From: Magnaporthiopsis rhizophila
Taxonomy: Eukaryota > Ascomycota > Sordariomycetes > Magnaporthales > Magnaporthaceae
Direction of reading: 5' to 3'
Assembly (NCBI GenBank): GCA_003049465.1
Contig: PYSS01000199.1
Location: 1 to 40,955, forward strand
DNA length: 40,955 bases
The notes beneath the pieces were generated by a model, which had not been told where the DNA came from, ran no database searches, and was given only the letters and a program-made list of their open reading frames with translations. Within the stretch, counting starts at the first letter, position 1. Each line of letters starts with the position of its first letter. The position numbers and the translations under genes were made by a program. Shown here piece by piece: positions 1 through 13,848 of this stretch.

Positions 1-730
1 TAATATATTACAAATACTATTATATAAATTAACCTTTTATTTATGAAATTATTTATGATTTTACCTGATATGTAATTTGTATATATTTTTTATTTTTATC
101 TTTTATTATATATAATATATATATTTAGTAGAAGTGCTTATTTTTATGGCAAATTTAGCTTTTAAATTTTATAAAACTGCTTATTTTATACTCACACGAT
201 TTTCCCCCGATTTGTTATACCGCTTTTAAAACCATGAATTTGTGTGGATTTGTATGGGGATCCAAGTGGCCGGAAGTGGGGGTGGCCGGAAGGGGGTGCA
301 CTGACTTAAGGCATCGACATATGGAGATATTATTTGGAAACGGCAAGCTTCGCATTAAATAGGGCGTAGGTTAAGTAAATACAAATAACCAGCCCGTCCG
401 TGCCCGAAATTATTCAAAACCGGTTGCATCTTGGTTAAGGGCAAGCTTAAGAGGTCCGGCGCGTATGGCAGACCTGCCCTGTCCCTTATAAAACTATAGC
501 TTATTATAATACTTCGGGGCCTGTTTTAAACTAGCTGAGTTTTTTTTTACATTCTTTTAACCAAAGATTAAACACAGGTAGCTGCTTACGCTGTTTAAAA
601 AGATATAATGCTCTAATAATGAATCGAATATGAGATTTAAATTAGTTACGAGCCTTTTTTTTAACTCACTATTTTATGATTTTACGTGTATTTCCGTTGT
701 GCAGATAAAAAAAGAAAAGTAACAAAAAAC
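1..730. other. AT-rich, gene-free left margin
   Basis: This stretch is very AT-rich, with long A/T runs and no usable reading frame. Base composition changes sharply to GC-rich near 730. It contains the left arm of an inverted repeat that recurs near the right end of the window (about 102-308). The composition fits a repeat eroded by C-to-T mutation such as RIP, but I cannot name the original element. Confidence 0.7.
102..308 (+). repeat. Left arm of a long inverted repeat
   Basis: The reverse complement of this segment matches 38821-39023 closely. The match runs from the CTGACTTA end (301-308) through a GC-rich core with two GGCCGGAAG-type repeats to the AT-rich TTTATTATATATAATAT end near 102. 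The differences I can see in the GC-rich part are mostly transitions, for example ACACAA against ACGCAA and CATGG against CACGG. It is probably part of one repetitive element present in opposite orientations at the two margins of the gene block. Confidence 0.85.
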
Positions 731-3700
731 TGTCTAGTCTGGGACAGGCCCCGCGCTGCCCGACTTGAAGGCTCCGGAGCCGACTGCGGCGTTCGTCTTC
801 CAAGGCTGGTCGGGGTCCATCGCGGGCTCTTCGGCGTTCCAGGAAGCTAGATCCCTCGGGTGAAATCTCTCTCGGCCCACGTCTCAGCCCTTCGGCTCGG
901 GAGGCAGACGCCGAATCCTGGACCGGATAAGCTATGAGGCCTGCTGATCGGATTAGAGTTTCTCAGCTGTCGGTCTGGAATAAGCACTCATTCACCTACA
1001 TGCCAAGATTGAGCTAGCTACAGCCAATATCCAGCCACCGAGATAGCAACGGCGAGTGTGCTAACAACATCATTGGACAAGGCCGTATCGGACGCTACCC
1101 CGATCCAGTCTGGGACCGCGCCCACTTCCCCATGATTGCCTGGCCAGACCTCGAAGGATCAGGACGAGAGTGTGCGTGAGAAGGATCTGTAATGGTCGGG
1201 GCACATGTCCCAGGCCAAGTTTTGTTTGACCAATGGCCGCCCAAGCCTCAAGTTGGCCGAAGACGCCGCGGCGTGTGAGGCGCCATGGTTACCCCTGCCC
1301 AGCATTGTCAAGACGTTGTGGCGCGTGGGCATTGGATAAGCTGCCCTGGACGTTAAACTACAAGGTTGATGCCTTCCTGAACATCCATGTAATTATCCGG
1401 AACGGTCAGTGGTCACCAGACTTCCATTAGTTCCTCCTCACTCCAGGTCTCCATGCCGACCTCAATGCCGACCGAATCACATCATCATAGCAGCAACTAC
1501 TACTCCAGACCCACGACGCTAGGTAGGCTGTGACGGTAGCAGGGTTCATTCGGGCATTTCCTTCATCAACGCTCCGTCACTGCACAGTCCGTCTGCTGAT
1601 GTCACCCGTCGTATTTCGGAGCCTGCATAGGACTTAGCGCCCGCGGGATACAAATAACGTCAGCAGAAACGGCGAACTTCCCGTTTGGGTAATCCGGCGG
1701 ACGCCGGAAAAAACGGTCTTTTTTGTGTTGGCCATTTTTTCTGTTCTTTCCCGTTTTCGGTCTTTGGCGTCGTGCCGTTGCAGCCGTCATTTCTTTTGCA
1801 CTGTCTCCCAGGAGCAAGGGTCGCATCTAACCGAGGGGACGAACCTGGACCGATCCGGACCTTGGTGCAGCAACGCCCGGTTCGTTGGGCGCTAGTTCCA
1901 AGTTTTTGCGGTCGGCTGCGTTGGCGTCCGAAAAAAAGCAAAAACAAAAAACAGCTGTCACTTTTTACCCCGGTCACCTGGCTGCCGCCTGGAGCAAGGT
2001 TGCGTGAGGCGCTAGATCGGTGAAACAGCGCAAGGAAGTCGGAAGAACGACCATGGGCAAGGCCAGGTCGATCCCGCTGCCGATCCGAAAGGGAACTGAC
2101 AGGCAGGGGTTGGGACACCCATGCCAGCTGCAGGACGAACAGGCGGTCGGGATAATAGGAAAAAAAAAACGCAACAGGGGGGGCGGCGAAGCGGCTGTTG
2201 GGAGAGAGTCGACAAGCAGCCCTGCCACCAAATGGTTCCAATGCCCAACCGACCAACCGATTTTCCGCGGAAATGAGCCCGTCAGCTCAAGGTTTCCGCG
2301 TGCCACCGCCGCCCGAGCGGTGACTTTTCGCCCAACAAACGCGGGGACTGGGAGCCTGACCGGCCGACCGACCGACCGGTGTGCTGCGTTGGTACCCGGT
2401 AAAGGTTTGCTCGCCCACGGCCTACAGGACGCCTTACATATATTGGATGATGTGGTTCGAGTCCAGGCCAGTCGGCTGCGCTAGCTCGCGGCGCTAAACT
2501 AGCCGTGACGTCTCTTTTTGGGAGCTGGCCAGGTGGTGGGCTAGCGGCCGGCGTATCAGACGCAGCGTGCTCGCGCTAAAGTCAAACGCCAACACACGCC
2601 AACGACAAGGCGCTAGCCACGTTATTTAGCATCCCCTTCCCCTTCCATGAGCCTAGCCGATTCGGAATCCCGAGGGGAAGGGGCGGCGGGAGAAAAGACC
2701 GGACGAAAAAGATGGTGTACTTGCTTCCCGTCCGATTCGCCTGCCACATGGACCCCCACATTAACAACAATCACCACTAATTAGTGAGCGGCGCTACTGC
2801 TGGTTGTTTCTACGAGTTTCTCTTTATCATATGGCGGTATGTTGGCACGGCAGGTCCCTCAAAGGCTTGTGATGGGGGAAAAAAAAGGAAAGCATTGCAG
2901 CTCCCCGAAATGGTTGTTATGCATTCTTGTTTAATCGGTATTGCAACACGGATTGTTGTTGGCGTCAACCTTTCTCTCTCCCTCTTACTCACTAACACGC
3001 ACTCTGCTGTTCTTGAAGGATGCCTGTCTCCACACACACACACATCCAACTCGGGATCGGCGAAGTCGGAGGGGGCCGTTTTCGTGCGACAGCGTGCGTC
3101 CAATGAGATCGCCCTTCACTGCCTGCCGGGAAACACACACACACACACACCACGCCGAGCCGAGCGTGAGGGTGTCGCGGCTCCGTGTCACGTTACACAG
3201 CGATCTCTATGATCCGTACACTTTCTCTTTCTGCTTTCCCGCTTCCCTTCCTCGAAAGTCGTTTGATCTCCTCGTCTCCCGTCATCTTTGTCATACACAC
3301 CCAAAAAAAAAAAATTAAAAAATTCCATGCATAGTGGCTCATACAGCGGGCACAGCCTGTCATGGACCTGGGACCTTTTCCCCTCGATCCACAGCGTGTG
3401 TGACCCTGCCGAGCCGCAAGGTCGCCTGCGGCGGGGTCCGGCACGGGATGACAAGTCAACCTGATAGGCTGTAAAGTGGTCGGGTTCGCCCCGTGTATGC
3501 GGGGGGCCTTTCTGGCTTTCTTTTTGACGTGAGATCAATGGAGAGCCCCCGACACAACGATTGAGCGCGGCACGGTGGAAAAGAAAGAGGGGCCACACCG
3601 GAGAGCTGGGTAGGTTACAGGGTGGTATAACAGAACCAGGGGAAGTAATATCATAACCTGCGCCTCATAATATCCAAAACAGACGTCTGCAGCTTTCCGC

Positions 3701-4782
3701 CCGCTCGCTATGCCCTCCCTAACCTACCACAATAAATCACGGCCGAGTTCCTGTGGAGGACGTGCGTGGTTCGTTTCGAATCCTCACCGGTTTTTCGCTT
3801 TTTGGCGTTTGTATGATAATTGCCTCACGGCCACGACCAACACGAGCGGCAGGCAGGCGGGCAGACGGCTCCCCCGTTGTTGCCGACGCAAGCTTCCGGC
3901 GATGACGAGTTTCCATGTGAAATCATCATCTCAAATGGCCCCAAAACCCCCGCCGCCGCCGCCCGCCGCCGCCGCCGCCCCAATCCTTCTGCGCCTATCA
4001 CCAACCGCCGTGCGCCCTCATACTGTGATGGCCATTCCACTGGATGGATTAGGCTCCCTGCAGCAGCAGCAGCAGGAGCCGAACTGCCGGCGACGCAGAT
4101 CTGGACGTGTTGTTCCTTTCTCTTATTGCACATCACATCGCCATTGATGCAAACCCCGCTTTCGGCACCGACCAACGGCAGCGTGAACCGCGCGTGCCGC
4201 GATCCTGCAGGCATAGCCGGGGCGTTCTCTTCCTTCCTGTATCACTTCCTGTCGGGGGCCCCTCCATCTTGTTGTGTGATAAGGCTCTCTTTGGACTGTC
4301 AGCCCCATCGGTTCGGACGTGGCTGGTCCCGAGGACTTGGGTCGTGTTATCACGAACCGGAACGTGACTCGTTTTCTTTTTCGTTCGGCCCTTTATGTCT
4401 GTCTGCCTGTCGGGGACCGATAGGCAGACAGATGCAAGAAGGAGTGAGGGAGGTGTGTGTGGGGAGTAAACTCATGGCAATGGCCGGCCCGACTGGCTGG
4501 GGAACAAGGTTCTTTCATACGCCCAAGTGACCTGCTTTCCCCCAGGTCAGCATCCTGTCGGGCTACTTGTCCACGTTTCCGGGGCTCTCTACACCGTAAC
4601 TCACGGTCCGGCGAGGCAGACGCGCGCGCGCCCACGAGTATTTATCCAAGTTGGATCTCCCCTCCTTGACTGCTCATCGAAGCACTTGGAGCATCGGCTT
4701 TCACTAGTTGATCAGCGGGAGCAGTCAGCATCCTGTCTCCTCAAGTCCTTTCCCCTTCCCTTTTCGTACACTGCTCGGAGCC
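731..4782. other. Gene-poor region upstream of the PKS
   Basis: About 4 kb of GC-rich DNA in which I recognise no protein. The open frames here are short, overlap on both strands, start in arbitrary places and show no domain-like pattern. The region holds simple repeats: GACC units near 2362-2380, CA runs near 3031 and 3133, an A run near 3304, CCG runs near 3949-3976 and CAG runs near 4060-4075. The last few hundred bases should contain the PKS promoter and leader, but I see no convincing TATA element. Confidence 0.5.
3031..3150. repeat. Pair of CA dinucleotide microsatellites
   Basis: Two short perfect dinucleotide runs, (CA)7 at 3031-3044 and (AC)9 at 3133-3150, lie about 90 bases apart in non-coding DNA. 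They are ordinary microsatellites and could be length-polymorphic between strains. Confidence 0.8.
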
Positions 4783-7700
4783 ATGGCCTCGGCTCCGGGA
4801 TACTTCTCCCCCCGGCGTGGCGAGCTCGACGGTGATGTCGTCGAGCCCGTGGCGATAGTCGGGTTTTCCTTGAAGTTTCCCCAAGATGCCACAAGCCCAG
4901 AAGCCTTCTGGGATATGTTGGCCGAGCGGAGGTCTGCCATGACCAAGGTCCCAGAGGACAGGTGGAGCGCCGACGGGTATTACAGCGCCGATCCAGGGAA
5001 GCCCGGCATGGTACGTCTTTTTCCCGACTTGAACCCCGGCCCCCGGGATGCCGAGAGGAAGGAGCACTGACAGTCATCGGCTTCCAGAACAATGTCGAGG
5101 GCGCCCACTTCGTCAGGGAGGACGTCGGTCTCTTCGACGCCCCATTCTTCTCCATAACACCCACCGAGGCGAGGTCAATGGACCCGCAGCAGAGGTGGCT
5201 GCTGGAGTGTTCCTACCGAGCGTTCGAGAACGGTATGTATGCCTGTCGGGTATCGATCCCTGCTGTACATGGCCAGATGGCTGACGTCTTGCATCCATAT
5301 CCCACCAACAGCCGGCATGTCCCTGGAACAGGTCGCTGGCAGCGACACCACGGTGCACATGGGCTGCTGGTCGGGCGAGTTCAACTCCCTCTTCCACCAC
5401 GACCACGAGCTGCACACGCCCTACTTCCTCACCGGCACCGGCAACGCCCTAATCGCCAATCGGGTGAGCTGGTTCTTTGATCTGCGCGGCTCCAGCGCCA
5501 CCATCGACACGGGCTGCTCGAGCAGCATGGTGGCCCTGCACCAGGCGTGCGAGTCGCTCCGAAGCGGCCAATCCACCATGGTATGTCTACAAACGGCGTG
5601 GTGCTCCCGGTCCCGGTAGAGCACAAGATAGCACAGCCAGCCAGAGTATGTATCATGCTGACCCGAAAAAAAAAACAGGGCCTCGTCGGCGGCATCAACC
5701 TTATCCTGACCCCACACACCTTCACGCACCTGACCGACTTGGGCATGCTGAACCCGGCGGGCAAGTCGTTCGCCTTCGACTCGCGGGCGCACGGCTACGC
5801 GCGCGGCGAGGGCATCGGCGTGCTGGTGCTCAAGCGGCTGCGCGACGCCCTGCGGGACGGCGACACCATCCGCGCCGTCGTGCGCAACACGGGTTCAAAC
5901 CAGGACGGTCGGACCCCCGGCATCTCGCAGCCCAGCTCGTCGGCGCAGGAGAGCCTTATCCGTAGCGTTTACGCGCGCGCGGGCCTGGGTCTGGCCGAGA
6001 CCGGCTACTTCGAGGCCCACGGCACGGGTACACCGCTGGGCGACGCGATCGAGGCGCGAGCCATCGGCGCCGTCTTTGGCCCGGTGAGGGACAGCGGCAG
6101 GCCGCTGTACGTCGGGGCCGTCAAGACGAACCTCGGACATCTTGAGGGAGCCAGCGGGGTCGCAGGAGTGATCAAGACGATTCTCGTGCTGGAGAAGGGC
6201 ATCATACCGCCAAACATGTGGTATGAGGAGGCCAATCCCGCAATCGAGGAGAGCTGGAATCTCAAGTTCCCTATCGAGCCGACGCCGTGGCAGACTCGCG
6301 GCCTGCGCAGGGCGTCCATCAACTCGTTCGGGTACGGCGGCACCAACGTGCACGCGGTGCTCGACGACGCGCGCTCGTACCTCGAGTCTCGCGGCCTTCG
6401 GGGGAACCACAACACCACCGAGGACCCATTGCCGCCGCGGTCCATGTCTCGCTCAATCCAGGCTCCGGGTAGCCCAACATGGTCGGCCTCCTCATCCTAC
6501 GGCACAGCCGGGTCCGACGACTTCGTCGTGCTCCAACGCCCCGGCAGTGCCGGCGGCTCCGACATCGCGAGCGTGTCGAGCGAGCACGTCGACGGCGGCG
6601 GTTGCCCGTCGGTGGTGATGGCCGCCGTCCCGCGCCCGCTGCTCTTTGTGTGGTCGACGCACGACGAGGATGGCCTACGCCGCATCGCCAAAGCCTACTC
6701 TGAGTACCTCGCAACTAAGGCTTCGCGGGGAGAAGAGGCCGAATTCCTCGGCAGGCTGGCGCACACCCTCGCCTCAAGACGGACCAGACTGCCCTGGAGG
6801 TCGTTCGCCGTCGCGGCCAGCCGTAGCGAGCTACTAGCCCGCTTGGGCGACGGCAAGTCGGCGCCTTCGCCGCCGGTGCGGGCCGCATCGTCGCCCTCGC
6901 TAAGGATCGGGTTCGTTTTCACGGGCCAGGGCGCCCAGTGGCACGCCATGGGCAGGGAACTGCTAGTTTACTCCGTCTATCGACGCACGCTCGAAGAGGC
7001 GGATGAAGCGCTGCAGAAGCTTGGATGCTGGTGGTCATTGATTGGTAAGTTTGTTTTGTACCTTCCCCTTCTCACCTTCATCCCGATGTTGCCCCTCGTT
7101 TTCCCTTTTTGCATGTCTTCTCCCGCTAACACCTGGAACATAGACGAACTCACCAAGAACGCCGATTCGTCCAACGTCGACAACCCGGCCTACAGCCAGC
7201 CACTATGCGCGGCAGTCCAGATCGCCCTGACGCGGCTCCTGGCAAGCTGGGGCGTGCGCCCGGCCGCTGTGGCGGGCCACTCGTCTGGCGAGATCGCGGC
7301 AGCACACTGCGCGGGCGCACTTAGCCTCGGCGCTGCTATGAAGGTGGCCTACTTCCGCGGCGCTCTGTCCGCTGATATGCTGGTGCGGCAGTTGACGACC
7401 AGCACCTCCGGCGGCAGAGACGGCCGCGGCATGATGGCCGCAGCCCTGTCCGAGACCGCAGCCAAGTCGTACCTGGAGAGAGACGGGCTCGCCAATGTGG
7501 CCGTGGGATGCGTCAACAGCCCGCAGAACGTCACTTTCACGGGCGACAAGGGCCAGTTGATAAGGTTGCAGCAGATGCTCAAGGCAGACGCCGTCTTCTG
7601 TCAGCTGCTCAACGTCGGCAGCGCCTACCACTCCAAGTACATGGAGGAGGTCGCCTCGCGCTACCAGAAGTGCATGGGCTCGCTGGACAGGAATACTGGC

Positions 7701-10700
7701 GCTGAGTCGGCAACAAGTCCGGCCATGTTCTCCTCCACCACCGGAAGGCGAGCCGTGGTGGACGAGGTCAACAGGGCCGAGTACTGGGTCAAGAACCTCG
7801 TCTCTCCGGTTCTGTTTTCGGGCGCATTGTCCGAGATGCTCAGCGAGGAGACCGTCTGCAGTACCGGCGGCGAGAAAAGCGGAGTCAACTACATCCTCGA
7901 GCTTGGACCCCATGGAGCGTTGCGTCGCTACGTCCAGGAGATCCGCGACGCTCTCCCTCCAGGCCTTGTTGGAAGGTCTGCCAAGTACGACTCGGCGCTG
8001 ATCCGCAACGTCTCCGCCGCGGAGACGGTATTGAGCGCTGCCGGGCGGCTCTTCTGCGCGGGCTTGTCGTCTCTTGACCTCGCCGCTGTGATGGTCAGTG
8101 GCGCAGGAGGCGATGCCCATCACAGCGAGGCCGGAAGGACAAGAGGAGGCCCAGGGCGCGAGAAAATGCTCGTCGACCTCCCTGAATACCCCTTCAACCA
8201 CTCCCAGGGCTACTGGGCGGAGAGCCGGATCAGCCGCAACATGCGACTGAGGAAGCAGCCGCGTAACGACTTCCTTGGCTCCCAGGTCGCTGACTGGAAC
8301 CCGGCCGACGCGCGCTGGCGCATGTACCTCAAGCTGGCGGAGCATGGCTGGGTGCGGGACCACGAGGTCACCGGCCAGCTCATCTACCCAGCGGCCGGCA
8401 TGATGGTCATGGCCATCGAGGCGGCGCGCCAGCTGGCCGAGCCGGGCCGGGCTGTGGCTGGTTACCGGCTAAAGGAGGTCGTGTTCGACAAGGCCCTGAT
8501 AGTACCGGCGACGGCATCAGAAGGTGTCGAGGTGCAGCTGCGCGTCCGGGCCGGCAGGTTCAGCAACTTCACGGGCGGCGCGTCCGGCTGGTCCGACTTT
8601 GAGCTCGCGTCGCACGGCGATGGCGGGTGGACCGAGCACTGCCGTGGAAGCATCCGCGTCGAGTACAGCGAGGCAACAGCGACGGCGAAGTCGGCGGCGT
8701 CGGGCAGCTGGGGCAGTAGTACCACCGCCCACGAAAAGAAGGCAAGGGAGCAGAGGGTGCTGGGCGAGGCGGCAGCGCTCGACCGTAGGTGCGGCGTGCC
8801 GCTTGATTCGGGATCGCTGTATGGCATGATCGAGATGATCGGCATAGTCTTCGGGCCGTCTTTCCGGACGATGCGAGATGTCCGGCAGAGCAGCAGGATC
8901 AGCACCAGACGCAGCGCCAGAGATCCTGCCTCCAGCACACCCTCCAGCGACGCCGTGGCTCACATCCGCGTGATGGAGCAGCGTCCTGGTGCCACGCCAA
9001 ACAGCCATCAGGTTATCCACCCGGCCACGCTAGACGGAATCCTGCAAACCGTCTTCCCGTCCCTTGCCGCTGGCGACAGACAGACAGCCATGCGCACGCT
9101 TGTCCCGTCCTTCCTGGAAAATCTGTGGATCGCGTCGGACATCTGCCGCGGCGATCCTTCGTCTCTCAAGGCACACACCACAGCCCGCAAGCGGGGTCTT
9201 CGTGAAACCGAGTGTGTCGTGACAGTCACGAACCCCAGCGGCGACTCTCTCCTTGCTGAGTTGAGCGGGTTCAGGCTCACGGCCCTGAGCAACGGAGCTG
9301 CCGGTGGCGCCACCTCGGTCGCGAAGGGTCGCGACGGAAGCTGGAGGCGGCTTTGCTACAACCTAGCCTGGGCCCCTGACATTGACCTCCTGGACCTCAA
9401 GCAGGCGCCAGACTGGTTCTTCGAGCCGTTGGCGGCGACAGAAGCAGCTACCTCTCGGGAACCCGTCGGCCTGCAGGAAGAGCTTGAGTTCCTGTGCTTC
9501 TACTACATCACCAAGGCCCTGGATTACCTCGACCAAGGCGGAGCCGGCCCTGCTGCTGGCGGCCACTTGGAAAAATACGTCGACTGGATGCGGGCGCACA
9601 AGCAATACATCGTCAATCTTGCCGCTGGTGGCGCTCCCCGTCCGGACTGGCCTCATGCCGTAAACGCTCAACCGATATGGCTCCGGCAGGTCCGTGACGA
9701 GGAGTACGTGGTCGAGGTGATGGAGAGGGTGCGCGAGACCCCTGAGGCCCCTATCCTCCTCCGGCTGGGACCAGAGTTGCCGGCGATCCTCGCGGGACTT
9801 GTCGACCCACTGGAGCTGATGTTCCGAGACGACGTGCTGCAGCGCCTGTACCGGGACGGCTTCGGCGCCAAGGCGACATATGCGACCCATGAGCGACTTG
9901 TGGACGCGCTGGCGCACAAGAGGCCCGGGATGAGGATCCTGGAGATCGGGGCTGGCACTGGAGGGACGACCGTGCCGCTGATCGAGACTCTGTCGCGGCA
10001 TGGCCACGGCGAGGATGGCACCCCGAGGTTCGGGCATTATACTTTCACCGACATCTCGCCTAGCTTCTTTGAAAAAGCCCAAGAGATGTTCAAGGACCAC
10101 TCGTCGAGAATGAGCTTCAAAGTTCTAGACATCGAGAAAGACCCGATCAAGCAGGGGTTCGAGGCTGGGGGATACGACCTCATCGTCGCGGCTAACGTAA
10201 GTTGGGTTCGGTCTCGGGCGTCTCGCGTGCTCGAAAGTGTGCTAACACAGCCACGCAATTAGGTCTTGCATGCCACCAAGCATATGGAAGTGACGCTGGC
10301 GAACACAAGACGCCTGCTGAAGCCGTAAGTGCCCCTCGAACCAGCCGAGGTGGAGGCAAACCAGACGTTTACCAGTATGCTAACAACGGGGACAGTGGTG
10401 GGAAGCTTCTCCTCTTCGAGTTGACGAATACGAACATGCTCGGCGCCGGATTTGCCATGGGTTTGCTACCGGGCTGGTGGCTAGGTACGTCCAGCGGCAA
10501 CTTTGGTTCACCGACACGATCTGGAGCAGTGTACTGACGATTGAGCTGTGCAACAGGAACGGAGTCGAATCGCAAATGGGGTCCGCTGATGTCCAAGGCC
10601 GATTGGGATACTATGCTGCGCGGCTCGGGGTTCACCGGAAACGAGCTGCCGGCACAAGACACAGGCAGCCAGCGAACGCAAACGATTGATGTCATGATCT

Positions 10701-13700
10701 CGACCGCCACCGTCGACTCCAGGGCGCAGAGAGAGTCTCTGACATCGACGTCTAGCAGCTCCACATCCCGGATCGTCATCGTGGTGTCCGAGGGTTCGAA
10801 TCTGCAGCGAGCGGTCGCGGCTGAGCTTGCACGATATCTCGAAGCAAATCCCGGCCGGGCGAGGAGGTCAGAGCCAGTCAGGATCTATTCCGTCGCCGAG
10901 GCGTCGCGCGCACCAGTACAAGATGCCCTCTGCATCTTCCTCCCCGAGTTTGAGCACCCATTCCTCGAAACGGCGGACCAGTCTGGGTTCGCTTGCCTGA
11001 AGCAGCTCACCGGCGCCAAGAGCCTCCTGTGGGCTACCAGGTCCCCTGTCTCCGGGAGCTGGACGCCAGCGTTTGATCTGGTACACGGGTTCGCGAGGAC
11101 CATCCGTGAAGAGAAGGGAGAAGATTTCGATTTCGTGACGGCGGCGCTCGAGGACACGAGGCTAGATCCTGCGTCCGTGGCGGCCAAGCTCGGCCGCATC
11201 ATAGGGTCCACGGGGCTCCTAACTTCCTGTCGGCGCCGCGATGAAAGGGCAGAGCATGAGTTCATTGAGCGGGACGGAGTGCTCTGCATCGGCCGAGTCG
11301 TCGAGGCAAACTACCTCAACGACGAGATCGCGACAAGCCTGGTGCCGGCCGCCCAGCGCACGCCACAGATGCTACCACCCGAGCGCGGCAGACCGGTCAA
11401 GCTGACGATTGGATCGTTGGGGCTACTCGACACGCTGCGCTTTGTGGACGCCGATGACGGTACAAGTGGCGAGGGCAGCCCGCACCTGCAGATCGAGGAT
11501 GGATACGAAGTCGAGATCGACGTCCGCGCGTGCGGCCTAAACTTCTTCGACGTCATGGCCGCCATGGGCCAGATCCCAGAGGACCTAGGGATCGAGTGCT
11601 CGGGTGTGGTGTCGCGGGTCGGAGCTCGGGTCTCACGGCTCAAAGTGGGCGACCGCGTGCTGGCGGCGCAGATGTCGTGCCTTCGGACTGTCGTCCGCGC
11701 GCCCGAGGGCTTGGTACACCCCATTCCGGAGCACATGTCGTTCGAGGAGGCGGCAACGCTGCCCATAATCTACTGGACGGCCTACTACTCGCTGTTCGAG
11801 ATGGGCAGGCTCAAGGAGGGCGAGACGGTGCTGATCCACTCTGCCTCGGGCGGGCTCGGGCAAGCGGCCATCAACATAGCACGGCTGCGGAAGGCGCGCA
11901 TCCTGGCGACGGTGGGCACGGCCGAGAAGGCCGCGTTCCTCGTGCGCGAGTTCGGCCTGCCCGAGGAGGACATCTTCTCGAGTCGCGATGTGGACTCGTT
12001 CGTGCTCGGCGTTGAGCGCGCCACGGGCGGGCGAGGCGTCGACGTTGCTCTCAACTCGCTTTCTGGCGAGGCCCTCCGGGCGACATGGGAGCGCTGCATG
12101 GCACCGCTGGGGCGGTTCATCGAGGTTGGCAAACACGATCTGGCTACGTTCGCTAGCCTGCCCATGCACCCCGTAGCTCGAGGTGTTAGCTTTGCCAGCG
12201 GTGACGGGCTGTATGCCTCTCGCAGCCACCCAGCCCTCCTTTCCCGCATCCTGGGCGAGGTGGCTGCGCTCGCCCACGCCAAGGCCATCGACCCGCCGAG
12301 GCCGCTACACGTATACGGGTTCGGGCAGGTGGAGGAGGCTTTCAGACTCATGCAGGGCGGCAAGCATATAGGAAAGATTGTGCTGAGGCCGGAGCCTGGT
12401 CAAAAGATACCGGTCAGTAGTTTTGCTGCCTTCCAGGGTACCCGTCAAGGAGGATGCTAACCAGTCTTGGCCTCGACCCAGATTACACCGGATACTCGAC
12501 AGCGGTATCACCTGAGAGCCGACGCGACATATGTGATCGCCGGTGGTCTCGGCGGTCTGGGCCAAAGCATCGCGCGCTGGATGGTCCGTCGCGGAGCAAA
12601 GCACCTGCTGCTCTTGTCGCGATCAGGCGCGGACAGGGACAACGCTCTCGTCGCCGACCTGATTTCGATGGGGGCAGCGGTTGTGCTGACGCCGAGATGT
12701 GATGTGGGTAACAAGCAAGAGCTCGCGGCAACATTGAATGCTTGCAAGCTGGTGATGCCGCCAATCGCCGGCTGCTTCAACGCGCAAATGGTCTTGAAGG
12801 TGAGTGTGGTTGACGTGCCCCGCGACAAAGTCATCTGCACATAGTCCCTCCAGGCCCATATTTCCCATCCCGCCCCACAAATCCGACCAGCCAACCACCA
12901 ATCAGATGGCCTCCTGCTGACCCTTTTACCCCTGAATAGGACTCTAGCTTCTCGTCCATGTGCCTCGACGACTTCCACGCCGCCCTGGCTCCCAAGGTCC
13001 AGGGCTCCTGGAACCTACACAGCCTGCTCCCAGATGGCCTCGACTTCTTCGTCATGCTATCATCTATGACCGGGGTTATGGGAAGCCACGGGCAGAGCAA
13101 CTACGCAGCCGGAAATTCCTACCAGGACGCCCTGGCGCGCTACCGCCTCGCGCGCGGCCAGAGGGCCGTATCCCTAGATCTCGGCATGCTCCTTTCCGTC
13201 GGGTTCGTCGCTCAGCAAGGGCAGGACGGCAACGCCCTGCTCATCCAGCGCCTGCGCGACCGCGGCTACATGCCCATCCGCGAGGCCGAGTTCCTCTCTC
13301 TAATCGACATGCACTGCGACCCGACGACCGCCTTGCCGCCGTCAGCTGCCAGTCCCCTGGATGTGCTTCACGCCCAGGTCATAACGGGCATCGAGACACC
13401 CGCATCCCTGCGTCGACGCGGCGTGGAGGTGCCGTTCGCATCGCGAACGTCGGCGCTCTTTGACGCGCTTCATCACATGGGCGTGGGCCGGCACGACGAG
13501 GACGAGAGCGGCAGCGACGGCGGCAGCACCGGCTCCCCGGATGGGAAAGGCGGACTCAAGGCGCAGCTCGCCGCCGCCGCGTCGGTGGCCGAGGCCGGAG
13601 TCGTCGTGGCCGAGGCGCTAGCCGCCAAGCTGGCGCGGATGCTGTCGGTGCCGCGCGCGGATGTCGATTCGTCCCGCCCGCTGCACGTGTACGGCGTCGA

Positions 13701-13848
13701 CTCGCTTGTCGCCGTTGAGCTGCGCAACTGGCTGGCTCGTGAGGCCCGGGCCGATGTTGCCGTGCTCGAGCTCATGGGCGGGTACAGTATTTCCAAGCTG
13801 GGCGCTGCGATTGCGGCCAAGGCGCAGGCAGTCCCTGGGATTGTCTAG
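4783..13848 (+). CDS. Highly reducing polyketide synthase (KS-AT-DH-MT-ER-KR-ACP)
   Basis: Iterative type I synthase that builds a reduced, possibly C-methylated polyketide in the cytosol. Inferred exons: 4783-5010, 5088-5232, 5312-5580, 5679-7044, 7144-10196, 10263-10324, 10396-10484, 10557-12412, 12482-12799, 12940-13848, giving 2764 aa with all phases consistent. KS (about 20-450): Cys193 in DTGCSSS, His328 in HGTGT, His368 in GHLEG. AT (about 620-940): Ser716 in GHSSGE. DH (about 1045-1345): His1076 in HEVTGQLIYP, Asp1300. MT (about 1580-1740): SAM motif EIGAGTGG at about 1603. ER (about 2030-2350): HSASGGLGQAA. KR (about 2370-2560): Tyr2517 in the SNYAAGN context. ACP: Ser2717 in GVDSL. 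No thioesterase or reductase follows the ACP, so release needs another enzyme. The start has a good context (CCATGG). The 99-bp fourth intron has no stop, so an uncritical ORF call retains it. The product is unknown. Confidence 0.95.

Noticed and set aside
2020..2484. 154-codon open frame upstream of the PKS
   Set aside because: It has no domain-like pattern, overlaps several frames of similar length on the other strand and has a biased, low-information composition.
3820..4530. 236-codon open frame before the PKS start
   Set aside because: It is rich in Ala/Pro/Arg from CCG and CAG repeats and contains no recognisable motif; it is probably repeat-driven chance.
5509..5523. KS active site reads DTGCSSS instead of the common DTACSSS
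   Set aside because: The catalytic Cys is present, and Gly at this position is a familiar variant among reducing PKSs, so this is not an unusual feature.
5547..10262. A single 1571-codon open frame across the PKS
   Set aside because: It includes two in-frame stretches that are introns (the end of intron 3 and all of intron 4, 7045-7143) and ends inside intron 5. The spliced model keeps all domain motifs continuous.
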